Assembly (NCBI RefSeq): GCF_037893015.1
Contig: NC_133662.1
Coordinates: 202,028,009 to 202,092,008, forward strand
Direction: 5' to 3'
Length of the DNA: 64,000 bases
Source: Macrotis lagotis
Lineage: Eukaryota > Chordata > Mammalia > Peramelemorphia > Peramelidae
Shown in pieces: positions 11,340 through 22,999 of this stretch. Position 1 is the first letter of the stretch; the number at the start of each line of letters is the position of its first letter. The notes beneath the pieces are model-generated. The model was given only the letters and a program-made list of their open reading frames with translations, was not told the origin of the DNA and did not search any database. Made by a program: the position numbers and the translations under genes.

Positions 11340-12565
11340 ACTGTTAATGTTTAATTTGCTTACCCTTTTTTGTTTTGATTCTCTTCTAACTTATCACATC
11401 ATGAACTTATATCAAAATTTTTAGACAAGTATACTCTTCTCTTACTCTTGCATTCTCTCTATAGCTACTGCAGGCATGATTTAGCATATGTCATCAGTGA
11501 GAAAAGGTCACCTAACTTACTGTACTTCTACTTAATGCTCTTTTCAGGAATACTCTAAGTTAATCTTCCTGCCTTTAGTTAAGCTCTGTGAAATAATTTG
11601 CTTTTGCTGAACTAAATTCTCTGATATGGAAATGCAGTATATTTTAGGTGCTAGTCAAACAAGCTTAATGGGAGAATGCTAAACAGAAGAAAATTTTGTG
11701 ATTCTGACAATTATTTCCTTTGAACATTATCTGGAGAACAAGCAAATTCTGTGAGATATATTGCCCCCATAATATTTTATTTTATTCTGAACTTAATAAA
11801 ACAAGCATTTCCATAATATAGTTGAGTAGAAAATAAAATGATTGAACATAAAACTGCAAACCTGTTATGTATAGCTTGCTATTTTTTTAAAAAAAATATA
11901 AAATAGTTATGTAACTTTCTTTTCCCTTTTTTCCTTCCTTCCCCCAGACTCCACATTAAGTATCACACAACTGACTAAAAGATTTAGATAATACAAATCC
12001 TACTCAGTGTTTATTTTTCTTTTTAAAAAACATTTATCATCTTAAAGGCATCACTTTAACAAGTTTTATCTAAAATAGACATAAAATTACACAAGATTTC
12101 AAGAAGATAGGAAGGAAGAAAAGGAATAGAGGTCTTTTTTTAATGCTAAGCACTGGGGAATACAAGGACAAGCAAAAGGACCTTGTCCTCTAGGAGTTTA
12201 CATTCTAATGGGGGGGGGGGGGGATAATACAAAATACAAAAAGAAAGCAGAGTGAAAGCTCATGGTTTTGTGGTTTGGAAGCCAAGAATGGGTTGCAAGG
12301 GGAATGAATGTGAGCCTGGGACTCTCCAGAAAGTGAAAGTTGAAGGAGGGAATCACCACTGGGAAAAGGGGCAGACCCTACAGAAAGCCACAAGTGGGGT
12401 TGGAGGATCCAAGGGCAGCAGTCCCCAAATGCTGAGGCAAGTGACAGACAGAATTATATGAAATCATAGGAATAATATTATTCATTGACCTACTATTAAT
12501 ATCAGTCAAGGAATAAAACAGGGTTATATATAAGAAGGGAGAAGGCATCAAGCATTAATATTCCA
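11340..12565. other. Unassigned; contains poly-G at 12210-12223
   Basis: AT-rich sequence without a recognisable gene. A piece at about 12145-12225 (cactggggaatacaaggaca, ctaggagtttacattctaatg) is the ancient 'tactatgtgcc' repeat again, ending in a run of about 14 G. Frames at 12205-12461 cross this G-run and are not gene-like. Confidence 0.4.
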
Positions 12566-12569
12566 GGCA

Positions 12570-12785
12570 CTTTACAAATATCTCTTTTGATCCTCCCAAT
12601 GACTCTGTGAGGCAATTATCACCCTCATCATCCTCATTATCAGCATTATCTCTAAGATTGAAATAAACAGAGGGTCAATGACTTGCCCAGCATCATACAG
12701 CTAAGTGTTTGAAGTGAGATTTAAACTCTCTTCCTTTCTCCAGATCCAACACTTTATCCATTGCATCTCTTGGCTACCTCAAGAG
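12570..12785 (-). repeat. MIR-type SINE, antisense
   Basis: Carries tttgatcctcccaatgactc, the (tcatca)n stretch, gggtcaatgacttgcccagc and a degenerate ctttatccattgcatctctt head. This is the usual reverse-strand order of marsupial MIR relatives. Confidence 0.65.
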
Positions 12786-13555
12786 ATATTTGCTTTCATA
12801 ATGGAAGAGATCTACTGAAGTCTAAAAAGAACTTCATAAAAATTGTGAGGCTGTTCAATTGCTTCTTTTTGTGACTTACAATACTCAATTGTATTAAGCC
12901 CCTGAATGTTGTGAGTCTCTTAAATAAGGTCTATAATTACTTAAGAGTTCAACCTAACTCTTCATAGAAGAAAAAAGGCAAATAGATAAAGAATTTCATA
13001 TTGTTTAGACTATAGGATTCTCTTGTCATATCTGAGATACTGAAAATGGACAATGAACTAGTCCCAGAATTGAATGTGAGGGGGAGAATAAAGTGAATTG
13101 AGAAATTTTGAAAAAATGCAGTTATTTTAATGACTCTAAGCTGTTTGCTCAAACAAAAGTTTATCTTTTAAATACCAGTATTCTTGAATGATATTTGCAT
13201 GGCTGCAAGTCACAAAACACTATAGTATTCTAAGGCAGTGGAGAGGCTTGTAATAAAGGTGCATAAAATGAAAAACAAGAAAGTTTGAATGAGAAATTAT
13301 ATTAAAGGTATGCTCAAGGAACTGGATACTTGAAAAAAAGATGAGCTGGTTAATTAGTAACAGTGAAGGTAGCCTAAGAATGATTCATGGTCTTAACTTG
13401 AAACATCAAGGGATCTTGAAGAATATTTTGGATATACCTTCTGTTTCAAACACATGACTGTTTAATTTTTGTATTGTTTTCTGAGTACCTGGCATAGCCT
13501 CTGACATTATAATCACTTAATAAATGGTTGCTAGCTAAGTGTAAGGACATGGCAG

Positions 13556-14400
13556 AGATAGGTTGCAATCTATATCATTGAGGAACATTCACTTAGGTGA
13601 GATCCCAGAGCCATTAGAACATTGAAGGACCCACTCTAACACAAGTAACAAGTAGTTTTCCAACCTCTGCTTGAAAATATCCTTGAAGGATAGGTTCACC
13701 CTTTGAGATAATCCTTTCCACTTTTGGACAACTCAAATTTTTCATTAGTTTTTCCTAGCATTAAGCCTAAATTTATTTCTTTGTGATTTGCAACCATTTA
13801 TTGCTTTTCATACTGCCCTTTGAACCAATAGACTAAATCTAATTCCTATTTGACAGCCTCTAAAATACTTGAAGTTGGTTTTCCTGGGTCATTTTCTCTT
13901 CTTTAATTTAAACATGCCTAGTTCATTCAACCTGTTTCATATAATGGGAACTCATAGTTTTTCACATTGCTAATTGCCTTCATCTGGACATGTTTCATCT
14001 CATCCTTTGTTGTTCAGTTGTTTTTGGTTGTGTCTGACTCTGATACCATTTGGTTACACACCGGAATGGTCTGCCATTTCCTCCTCCCACTCATTTTAGA
14101 TATGAGAAAACTGAAGCAAACAGGGGTAAGTGACTTACCTAGGGTCACACAGCTAATAATTGCCTAAGGATGGATTTGAATTCAGGAAGATGAGTCTTTC
14201 CTGACTCCAGGCCTGGCACTCTATCCACTATATCCCCTAGTGCCCCAGATCTTATCAGTGCTCCTTATTAAAATTTGGTGCCCAGAGCTAATATTTCAAA
14301 TGAGGTCTGACAAGAACAGATCACAATGAAACTATAATGTCCCTGCTGCTAGGAGTTACTCCTCTCTCAAAGCAGCCCAAATCTATAGGAAAAATCTCAT
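13556..14400. repeat. Ancient unnamed repeat split by a Mar-1 SINE
   Basis: Segments such as ccaacctctgcttgaaaata, tttggtgcccagagctaata and atgaggtctgacaagaacag belong to an old dispersed vertebrate repeat I have seen in many mammals. I cannot assign its class here. It is interrupted by the Mar-1 at 14008-14246. Confidence 0.4.
14008..14246 (-). mobile_element. Mar-1-type CORE-SINE
   Basis: Antisense: RTE-like tail (tggttgtgtctgactctgat), ccatttcctcctcccactca, agggtcacacagctaataat and the head ctctatccactatatcccct. Confidence 0.85.
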
Positions 14401-15175
14401 TTTTCTCCTAACTCTGTGTTTTCAGTATTCCATTCTAAAGCATCTCCCTTTTCTCTTGTATTGACTTCTCAAGTACCATTTGAGACTACAAGATTTACTT
14501 TTCTTTCCTCTGAACCCTTTTAATTCTGTTTTCCCCAAATTTAAGGTATATGCTAAACTGCACCCAAGTTTCCCTTCCTCTCTCACAGATTCTAGTAGGT
14601 AGTCCTATCTCTTTCAGGGATGAACCAGATAGATCAGAAATAGTAGATGTAACATCTTCAGCTAAATGATTTTTTTGCTGATTGATCTTTGAAATATTGG
14701 TTAAAGTTCTTTTTTGTTTGTAATTACTGATCTAAGAAATTTTAGGGATCAAAAAGTTTTCTAATACATCTTGGATTTTTTGCATTAATCAAAAGACAGT
14801 CTTTAGTCTATGATAGTCAAAGATTTTTTTTTTCTCCCATTGAATTTTTGTTAATAGCAGGTTTCCTAAAGAGTAGGCCCCTTTTATTGGTCTATTATAT
14901 ACTTCTATATACACTTATATAGGAAGGAAACATTTAATTCTATAAAATCAAATAAAAGGTGAAAAAGATCAGTTTCTGTAAACATTTGTCATGATAGGAA
15001 GCTACATTAGAAAATTCGTTGAAGGCCTTAACCTTGATTTGTGAGGGGAAGAAATCTTGTTGAATAAAATCATATCATTTTAAGTATTTGATCAGGTGTT
15101 TTCAAATGCAAAAATTTACATATTACAGTCATTATGAACTAATAACAAGCTATATTATTCATAGGGTTTCTTTAT
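14401..15175. other. Unassigned AT-rich DNA
   Basis: I see no exon, RNA gene or familiar repeat in this stretch. Confidence 0.4.
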
Positions 15176-15179
15176 GTCA

Positions 15180-15540
15180 GAATAGCAAATATTTTTTAGT
15201 TTCTTTGGCAAAATGATTTATTATGGCGAACTCAATAGCATTATCTGTCAGGAGAGGTCCAAGGCTACAATATGACCCCTTCTGGCAGATTAAATCCAAA
15301 TTATGCGAGCTGCTGGAGTTTGGGCTATAATCTAATTAATACTATAAATATGGAACAGACCATTTCTCTAGATAAAATCTAGGTAGTATTTATTTGTTCT
15401 TAATTTTCAGAAAAAAAAATCTGATCATATCAACAAGATATAGTGCTTTTCTAAAATAAATTGTCCTCTCGCTCAGTGTCATTTTGATCATAAATGCCAC
15501 AACTATAACCACCTTCAATTATAAGTTGCTTTTTTTGTGT
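15180..15540. promoter_or_regulatory. Candidate conserved non-coding element
   Basis: A repeat-free block that keeps CpGs in otherwise CpG-poor DNA (ttatggcgaactcaatagc, attatgcgagctgctggag, ctctcgctcagtg) and contains homeodomain-like cores (ctaattaatac) and MEF2/TBP-like AT words (ctataaatatgg). There is no open frame of note. These features suggest, but do not prove, a conserved enhancer-like element. The same could apply to 15800-15900 (atacatgcatgaattcc, attagcattaatcagg). Confidence 0.3.
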
Positions 15541-17410
15541 TTTTATTATAATACTAAATTATGCTATTTAACAGAAACTAGAAAATAAGATTTTAGTGGC
15601 TTATTGAAGGGTTTTTACTTAATAAAATGCAAATATTTGACTACTATAGTTTTTTATTATCAGGTTGAAATCAGTATATTTTAAAAATTCATATAAAATT
15701 ATGATAAAATAAAAAAATTTAAAGTTTTCATATTAGAGTAAAGACAAGGAAGTTTTTAATCAAATATTTTATTTTCTCTTTTTTTTTTATTATCCTGAGA
15801 TTAGATATGCTCCTCTTTTAATACATGCATGAATTCCATTAGCATTAATCAGGTCTACATGTGTTCACTCAACTGAAACCAGGGAGGAATTACTTTAATT
15901 CCTGATAGAAAAAAAACTAAACCAATTAACACTATCATCCTAGCACTGCAGAAGCTTTCTTCTTTTTTTCTTCCTTCCTACAAAAGTGAATTTAATATTG
16001 AAAAGAGATTCTTGCTTACTGATATTGAAGACTGAGTCTTCTACCCAGAGTAAAAACTCATCTTGTGTTGATGATGCTGGGGGAGCTTACTCAGCCCCCT
16101 CACACACACCCCCACCCCCCAGTGTAGAGGAATCGCCTCCAAGGGTGAGAATTCATTCTCTGCTTATTCATTCCCTGGTTTTTCCTCTGAGTTTCCCTAT
16201 AAGTATGCATACCAACTCTGAAGTTCTGTACAAAAATCTCCAGTCTATTAGGATCTAGTCTCATTACTAGGTGAGATCACAAAGGCCAGGGACTACTTTT
16301 TACAGAGAACAACTGTAAGCTATTGGTGGTCTGGGGAAACTTTTTCTCATTCTATTTTTAACAAGGGAAGACTCACTTTAGGGAAAAAATATTACCCTGA
16401 ATAGATTCCAAATATATCTTTAAATATATCTTGTACACATATGGGTGCTTCTGTAATATGTTTTCTAGAAGCAAAGAAAACGGATCCATAAAGAAGTTTT
16501 TGACTCAAGGGATGTAATATGAATATGCAAAGTGATTTGCTAGGCACAGCAGCAGCAATTTTCCATAATATTGTCAATCTTTGAAGAACTTCCCCTCCCA
16601 ACCCACCCTCCCTATTCCCCTTAAAAGATGCCTAAGACCAGAAAAATAAAGATATTAAAAGTAGAGGTTGCAATGGCTTGGTAATGAGTACATATGTCTG
16701 GGAAATGATAGAGTTGAATTTTACTGTTGTGGCCACAGTTACAGTTTTTCATCTACATCACTTGTCTTCCACTGAGTCTCAAAAGGGGAAATCCATGCAT
16801 TCACACATATTTGGGTAGATGAAAAAGTCCAGTTATTGCAACACATCTAGAGAAATTTGCAAATTAAATCTCATTGCTCCTGTCCCACCAAGTGCTCTTT
16901 GAGTTCATTGTCTTTGTTTCAGTAATCATTTATCTCAAAAGTAAAGAAGTGGACAGTTAATTTGGACTCAGTCCTAGTACCATATTACTCATACCTGATT
17001 AGTCTTCAGCAAGCGTTCTACTTTTCTTTAGTTTTGGCAAACTCTTAAGAACACCATTTCCTTCTTTTCATTCTGATGCAGGCTGATTGTTTTGTGCTTA
17101 TACTACATTGGCTTTTCCCAGAATTTAGCCTGAAGTGTTATACACCAGGGAGCTCCAGTTTGTTTAGTTTACAAAATGTTTTTTCCTAGCACTCTTCTGA
17201 TAGAACCACAGTTTCTGATAGCACTGTTCGATTGGATTTAAGCCTTTTTTTCTTCTTCTGGTTTTTCTTTAGTATTTTATTTCATAACTGTTGGTTAACC
17301 AGTCACATTTTAATTGTGATTCTTTGTCATATCCTCTAGAGGGGCTGGAACATGTACAGCGTATTTTCCTTTTCTGCCTGATATGTCCTTACGTATGATG
17401 TCATTATTCT
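15541..17410. other. Unassigned DNA upstream of the AKR exon
   Basis: Mostly AT-rich unique sequence with a short (cac)n/C-rich patch at 16100-16122. No further AKR exon could be read with confidence. A weak candidate at 17082-17155 is discussed in the findings. Confidence 0.4.
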
Positions 17411-17418
17411 TTTCTAAG

Positions 17419-17505
17419 TCTATGTTATTCCATTGGTGTGACTTCCTTGTTAGTCATCTGGAGCAACTAAAGGAAGATTGTGATGTAGTTCCACATGTCA
17501 AACAG
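17419..17505 (+). pseudogene. Aldo-keto reductase (AKR) pseudogene exon, '...SIGVSNF...VPHVNQ' segment
   Basis: AKRs are NAD(P)H-dependent carbonyl reductases with a TIM-barrel fold. After a pyrimidine-rich acceptor (tcattattcttttctaag) the block encodes x-LCYSIGV, loses bases, then FLVSHLEQLKEDCDVVPHVK-Q, followed by a perfect donor gtgagt at 17506. This matches the family segment GLCRSIGVSNFLIPHL-xL-DC-VVPHVNQ. Length is 87 nt against about 91 expected. A 4-nt deletion removes the S-N of the conserved GVSNF motif and shifts the frame. The exon begins in phase 2 and ends in phase 0, exactly what the second block at 36576 needs. It is a host-gene relic, probably one exon of the same gene copy. 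Confidence 0.75.
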
Positions 17506-17547
17506 GTGAGTTACTATAAATGGCAGGAGGGGTGGGATTAGAAGGTC

Positions 17548-17668
17548 AAAGTCATAAAAGGTATTTTCTTGTATTTAAATTTATTGGAGCCAGTCTTAGC
17601 ATGTAACTATATAATAATACTGGCCAGTATGTAATTATTCAACTAAAATATAAATAAAGAAACCATGC
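17548..17668 (+). repeat. First copy of a 110-bp dispersed sequence
   Basis: It shares about 80-85% identity by eye with 18306-18420: cttagcatgtaactata, gtaatt-ttcaacta and aaatataaataaagaaa occur in the same order. This copy has no A-tail and no visible target duplication, so it could be the source or an older insertion. Confidence 0.7.
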
Positions 17669-18240
17669 TCTAAGATGGCATGTCAATACTACTATCATAA
17701 AGTTGTATGAATGTTCTCTACCTGTTTCAAGAGTTATCTTTTTTATTTTTAAGGTTATGTTTATAGGTTTCATAAAGAGAAAAATAGGCAACCACAGGAG
17801 AAAATGGAAGATATATTATTGAAATAAAACCCCCCAAAATTCAGAGAGAAAAAAGATTCCTGGTAAATGGACTCCAAGGCTGAGAAGGCAGATTGATACC
17901 CATAGAGAGAGCTCTCTGCCTCTAGGATTTACTTGGTGAAGCCTGTAAGGCTTCTTAGGAAACATTTCCCTATGAGGCAGGTTACACAAAACATTCTGGT
18001 TATGATGACTTTATTATTCCTTGGTTGTGTATCTTCCAATAAATTCATTAAGCATTAAGTAGATTGTTAAAGATAAACAGCCTCACAGAGAGAATGCAGG
18101 ATTTGAAAACACAAATACTTATGTTTGAATCCTGTATCTGACATTTGCTTAAGCACAAGTGTGTTTAACATAAGGAGAACTAAAAGGTGATAATGTATGT
18201 AAAGTGCTATGCAAACTTTAAAGAATCTTATATCATCAAC

Positions 18241-18580
18241 AAACACTTACTCAGCACTATGCTAACTGTTGGGGCTATAAAGACAAGAGAAGTAGTTCTG
18301 CTTTCCATAAAAGATATTTGCTTGAATATAAACTTATTGCAGCTAGTCTTAGCATGTAACTATAATAGAATATTGGCTCATGTGTAATTCTTCAACTAAA
18401 AATATAAATAAAGAAAACTTAAAAGGAAAAAAAAGAAAAGGTTCTGCTTTCAGGGACCTTAAATTTAATGGAAGGGGAGAGAGCATGTGAAGGGAGTCAA
18501 AATGCACATATATAGATAAAATACAAATGTGAGGCAATGTTTGGGAGTGGGGGCTGGGGTGAGGGCTGGGGTGAGGTACT
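18241..18580 (+). repeat. Ancient 'tactatgtgcc' family repeat
   Basis: The split copy reads ctcagcactatgctaactgt, ggggctataaagacaagag, then after the insertion tcagggaccttaaatttaat and ggaaggggagagagcatg. It serves as the pre-insertion context for the retroposed piece at 18306-18440. Confidence 0.55.
18306..18440 (+). mobile_element. Small retroposed sequence of unknown family
   Basis: A 135-bp insertion with a perfect 11-bp target duplication gttctgctttc at 18295-18305 and 18441-18451. It contains an aataaa signal and an A-rich 3' end (aaaaggaaaaaaaagaaaag), so it was made by target-primed reverse transcription of a polyadenylated RNA. Its body matches 17548-17668. It lacks tRNA A/B boxes, so it is not one of the CORE-SINEs. 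Confidence 0.75.
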
Positions 18581-18639
18581 AGAATAGTACCTGAGCTGAA
18601 TTTTGAAGGTTCAAATCGCATCTCCTATAGGAAATTTTC

Positions 18640-18850
18640 CTAAATTCCCCTCTTAATTCTAGTTGATCAATTCAAATGTATTCTGTATATATCTTGTTTA
18701 TACATTTTTTTATATACTGTTTCCTTCATTTGACTGTGAATTCCTAGAGAGCAGGGACTTTTGCCTTGCTTTGTGACTCCATTTCCCTGAGAATGAAGGA
18801 CATTCTTCTCTTCATTATCAACAGATACTAAATAAATGTTTACTGGCTGA
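18640..18850 (+). repeat. L2 LINE 3' end
   Basis: Contains gactgtgaattcctagagag, cagggacttttgccttgctt and actaaataaatgtttactgg, the diagnostic L2 3' terminus. Confidence 0.7.
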
Positions 18851-19004
18851 TTCCAGGGGGCATAGGTGAGGAGGAAAATGTATCCCAGGCATGGCAAGCA
18901 GCAGCCAGGCCAAAATCATGGAGATAAGTAGTAGTTTCTGTCATTCTCCTTTTGGCTCCAGAGTACTACATCCAACAGGTTGCTCTGTACATGCAATAGT
19001 ACAT

Positions 19005-19237
19005 CCAGTCCTCTTGTGATTCTTCATGACCCCATTTGGGATTTTCATGGCAAAGATACTGGCGTGAGTTGTCATTTCCTTCTCCAGTTCATTTTACAGA
19101 TGAGGAAACTGAGGCAAATGGGGTTTAGTGACTTGCCCAGAGCCATATAGCTAACACATGTGTGAAGTCAATTTTGAATTCAGGTCTTCCTGGCTTCAGG
19201 TTCAGCCTGCTATCTACTGTACTATCTAACAACCCCA
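19005..19237 (-). mobile_element. Mar-1-type CORE-SINE
   Basis: Antisense: gattcttcatgaccccattt (RTE-like tail), tcatttccttctccagttca, gatgaggaaactgaggcaaa, CORE and a degenerate head (tatctactgtactatctaac). Confidence 0.88.
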
Positions 19238-19239
19238 AT

Positions 19240-20215
19240 ACATACATCCTATGGAGCTACAAATGGAAGAAACTCCTCTCTTCCTTTCAATTCCCTCTCC
19301 TCTTACTCCTGGTTCCCCTCTGAAATCAGACTTATACTCAATTAAAGGAAAAAGTCATTTAGCTGTCAGCTGGCAGTCTGCCTAGTTCCTAATGAATGCC
19401 ATTTCCTAAGTGCCTCCCAGGGTCCCATAAGGGCAATGTTCTGTGAGGCTAACAACAGTAGCACAACCCACAAACCACCAGGATACAGACAATAGTACCA
19501 CCAGCTGGCTTCAGGCTAGCACTAGGGTGTACTAATATCATCAGAAACTCAAAAGAGAAGTAAAAAGTCACACAGAAAATGGGGGAAAGCTGTTATCCTA
19601 TGTCATCTTCTTTAAATGTCTTTATTAAATTTTATTTATGAAGTAATAATATAAAAAGTGAGAGAGGATTTCACAGAGTCTAGTGGATTAACTTTGTATT
19701 AGGAAGGTTTTGGTTCACCTCCTCTTTCTGACAAATACTGGTTTTGTTACCCTGCACAAGTCACTTAACTTGAACTTTGAGGCAACTAAGCCTAGAAGTC
19801 ACAAATGAGCTTCCAATTTGGATCAATGGAGGGAGTTTTCACATAGAGGTTATCTGCATGATTGAAATGGACTAGTGACTTGAAATATAAATATACATGT
19901 GTGTGTGTGTGTGTGTGTGTATAATATATTATATATGTGTATATGTGTGTATGTGTGTATATATGCATATGTTTATGTTTTGCTATATAGATATTGTTTT
20001 GTGTGTTTTTTAACTAGGCTTGTGATTTTTCCAATATAAGGAGTTCATTGTGAGGAACTTTATCTGTCAATGCAGATAGACAACTCCTCTGCCACTTGAA
20101 AGCCTTGGAGAGTTACTTCAAAGCACGAAGAGATTAAGAGACACTTAAAGTCAGAACTTCCTGAATCTGAGACCAACTCTCTTTCCATTATACTGTATTA
20201 TTAGTTAGTTATAGG
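19240..20215. other. Unassigned; includes (GT)n/(TA)n at 19895-19985
   Basis: 19250-19610 is a fairly G/C-rich unique stretch without an identifiable frame. A (GT)n run at 19897-19920 passes into alternating TA/GT purine-pyrimidine sequence. Confidence 0.5.
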
Positions 20216-20224
20216 TAGCTGATG

Positions 20225-20505
20225 ATGATGATAATAGTGATAATATTAACATATAGCTAATATTTACACAGGTGCTTTAAGATTTCCAAAATACATATCT
20301 CATTTGATCCTACTGTAAACTAGGTGCCATTATCATTCCCATTTAATAGATGGAGAAACCAAGACTGAGACTAAGTGATTTGCCTTTGGTCTTATAAAGA
20401 AATTCCATTACTTTGTGTCAGGTTCATGTAAGCCTCAAAAATTTGAACTCAGATCCTCCAGATTCCAAGGTCAAAATTCTATCTATAATACCACATAATT
20501 ATATA
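20225..20505 (-). repeat. MIR-type SINE, antisense
   Basis: Carries acatatctcatttgatccta, ggtgccattatcattcccat and tagatggagaaaccaagact, then gaactcagatcctccagatt near the head. A short (tcta)n run follows at 20517-20560. Confidence 0.7.
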
Positions 20506-20929
20506 GGTTATTTTCATCTATCATCTATCTATCTATCATCTAATTATCTGTCTATCTATATTCATCTATCCACCCATCTGAACATTTGAAATATACTATT
20601 CTTGTTTTGAACATATAATTTCTACTAATTTCCTTTTTGAAATAGATTTTTAAAATTAATATTTCTTTTATATCACCTAAATTTCCCCTTATATTCCTCT
20701 CTTTAATTTCCCAGAGAGTCATTCCTTATACCAAAGAATTTTTAAAGGTAAAAGAAAAGTAGAAGAGAAAAAAAAAACTCAGCCAATTCATTGGAAAAAA
20801 ATAGCACATCTCTGGAAAGCAGTAAGAGGAAATGTCTTTTTATTATCTAGAAGGTAGAAATGTATGGTAGAAATAGACAAAGCTTCATTGGAGTCTTCAA
20901 GATTAAAAAATAAGTATTTTAGGGTTAGG

Positions 20930-21135
20930 CAAATAGGTCAAAGAATTGGAGTCAAGAAGACCTGAGTTCTAATCCAGTCTCAGATCTTGAACAAAGAACT
21001 TTACTTCTGCCACAGTATCCTCAATTGTAAAAGAGGATAATAATAGCATTTACCTCAGGTTTGTTGTAAGGATCAAATGGGATAATATTTTAGTGCTTGA
21101 TTCCTAGAAGACATTATATAAATACTTATTTCCTT
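20930..21135 (+). repeat. MIR/THER-type SINE
   Basis: Reads gaattggagtcaagaagacc, tgagttctaatccagtctca, ataataatagcatttacctc and gttgtaaggatcaaatggga, in the usual sense order. Confidence 0.75.
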
Positions 21136-21171
21136 CCCCTTTCCTTCTCCTATCTCTCTCTCTCTCTTTTT

Positions 21172-21329
21172 TTAATTTATTTTTTAGGTTTTTGCAAGGC
21201 AAATGAGGTTAAGTGGCTTGCCCAAGGCCACACAGCTAGGTAATTATTAAGTGTCTGAGACTGGATTTGAACCCAGGCACTCCTGACTCCAGGGCTGGTG
21301 CTTTATCCACTGCACCACCTAGCCACGCC
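21172..21329 (-). mobile_element. CORE-SINE, WSINE1-type
   Basis: Antisense full-length copy: ggtttttgcaaggcaaatga, gcccaaggccacacagctag, and the head tatccactgcaccacctagc. Confidence 0.95.
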
Positions 21330-21344
21330 CTCTTTTTTAATTTT

Positions 21345-21498
21345 TAAAAAAAAATTTGTTTTTTTTTCAAGGCAAAAATATTTGTGACTAGCCCAAGATC
21401 AGACAACTAGACAATTAAGTGTCTATGGTCAGATTTGAACTTTAGTCCTCCTAACTCCAGAGCCAGTGCTCTATCCACTGTACCACCTAGCTGCCTCT
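21345..21498 (-). mobile_element. CORE-SINE, WSINE1-type, older copy
   Basis: A second antisense copy directly after the first, more diverged (agcccaagatcagacaacta, ctctatccactgtaccacct). The two lie head to tail. Confidence 0.9.
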
Positions 21499-21504
21499 TT
21501 CCTA

Positions 21505-21844
21505 TAATCTTCTTTGGGAGCAAAACTTGTTTCTTATAACTTCACATTAATCAATTGCTTTGTGTCGATTCTTTTTTCCATATGCATTATTGTAGTCATT
21601 GTGCATATTGCTTTATTGATTGCTTATTTCTTTACTTTGTGTCAGGCTCATGTAAGCCTTTCCTTGCTACTCTATATTAATCATGTTTCTAATGTCCTAC
21701 AACACAGTAATCTGTGTGCTACAGTTTAGCCATTCCTCAATCAATGAGCATCTACTTTGTTTTTACTTCTTTGTTACCACAAAGAGTGCTGCTGTAAAAA
21801 TCTTAATATATATGGAGTCTTTCTTTTTTGTCAGTGTCTTCTTT

Positions 21845-21889
<45 letters not shown>

Positions 21890-22030
21890 CAGTGGAATCT
21901 CTGGATCAAAGGGTATGAACAGTTCAACCACATTATTTGTATAATTTCAATGGGTCAATGCATTTCTAAAATAGTTGTCTAATCCACAGCTATACCCACA
22001 ATGTAGTTATCTCTTTCATATTAAGGGGTT
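21505..22030 (-). repeat. L1 ORF2 C-terminal/3' fragment, antisense
   Basis: The words agccattcctcaatcaatga, ttgttaccacaaagagtgct and ctctggatcaaagggtatga are the reverse complement of the L1 ORF2 C-terminal region, matching the same part of the L1 at 6.6-6.8 kb. A (TA)n run at 21849-21884 splits it. Confidence 0.7.
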
Positions 22031-22469
22031 TGAGGGGAAGCTCCTCCCAATCTGGAAAGTCAAAGAGATCTGAATTATGGTATTACAAGATAAAATATGT
22101 TGATAATATACAATACTATACATATATTTTATGCATTTCTAAACTTTTTCTGTATCATCTGCTGATCTTCACAAGTTATCTACAGCTTCCACAAAATTCT
22201 CCCAAAATACCCCTAAAATTTCTTGTGTCAACCTGTGATTTGTTGAAATTGTGATGTGGAAAGTTGCATTGTAGAAAGGATATCTGTATTAGTTTGCCTG
22301 TCTTTCCACAACTCCTCCAACATAGATCCATCCACTTTCAAGAGAAGGAATTTCATTACAGGAATTCTATACTTTTTATGTCAGTCTTACATTGGGGGTA
22401 CAGTGAATCTCTGTGGAAGGGTCCTCATCTTCACAGAATGTCTCAGAATCCTATGCTAGCTTGGGACCA

Positions 22470-22640
22470 TAGTGCTATAGATTTAGAACTGAAAGGAACA
22501 TCTAATTTGCTCATTTTACAGATGTGGAAACTGAGGCCTAAAAAAGTAAAATAAGTTGCCTAGAGTCTTACAACTTGTGTTTTAAGTGAAATTTTAATTG
22601 AAGTCTTCCTGATTTCATATCCCATGTTCTATCCATTATA
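22470..22640 (-). repeat. MIR-type SINE, antisense
   Basis: Contains atttagaactgaaaggaaca, cattttacagatgtggaaac, tgaggcctaaaa and tgttctatccattatagaac. Confidence 0.65.
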
Positions 22641-22734
22641 GAACACCAATTCTCTTACTAACTAATATTTTTATACCATTTTAAAGTTTTCTGAATGAAA
22701 TATACACATTTTTGAGAATGTATATACATACATA

Positions 22735-22915
22735 TGCATACACAAACACACACACACACACATATATACATATATATTTATATAGATGATCCTCACAACA
22801 ATATTCTGAGATAGGTACTATTATTATCATTTCCATTTTTATGTATATGAAGAAAGTGAGGCTTAGAGGAGTGACTTTCCTAAGGTCACATTGCATTCTA
22901 AACATTTTTGACAAC
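22735..22915 (-). repeat. Diverged MIR fragment with (CA)n/(TA)n run
   Basis: A (CA)n/(TA)n run at 22743-22785 is followed by atgatcctcacaacaatatt, ctgagataggtactattatt and ggcttagaggagtgactttc. Confidence 0.6.
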
Positions 22916-22999
22916 TTGGTGGTTGACTCACTTTTTGCTTATGCCAAATCCCTATTGCTATTCCAATTGTAAGTAACAACTTTTTCCATATTCTATTCT

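Noticed and set aside
16975-17035. Fourth 7SL-like fragment (agtaccatatt, atacctgattagtc)
   Set aside because: Only short words match, with a gap of about a dozen bases; too weak to claim.
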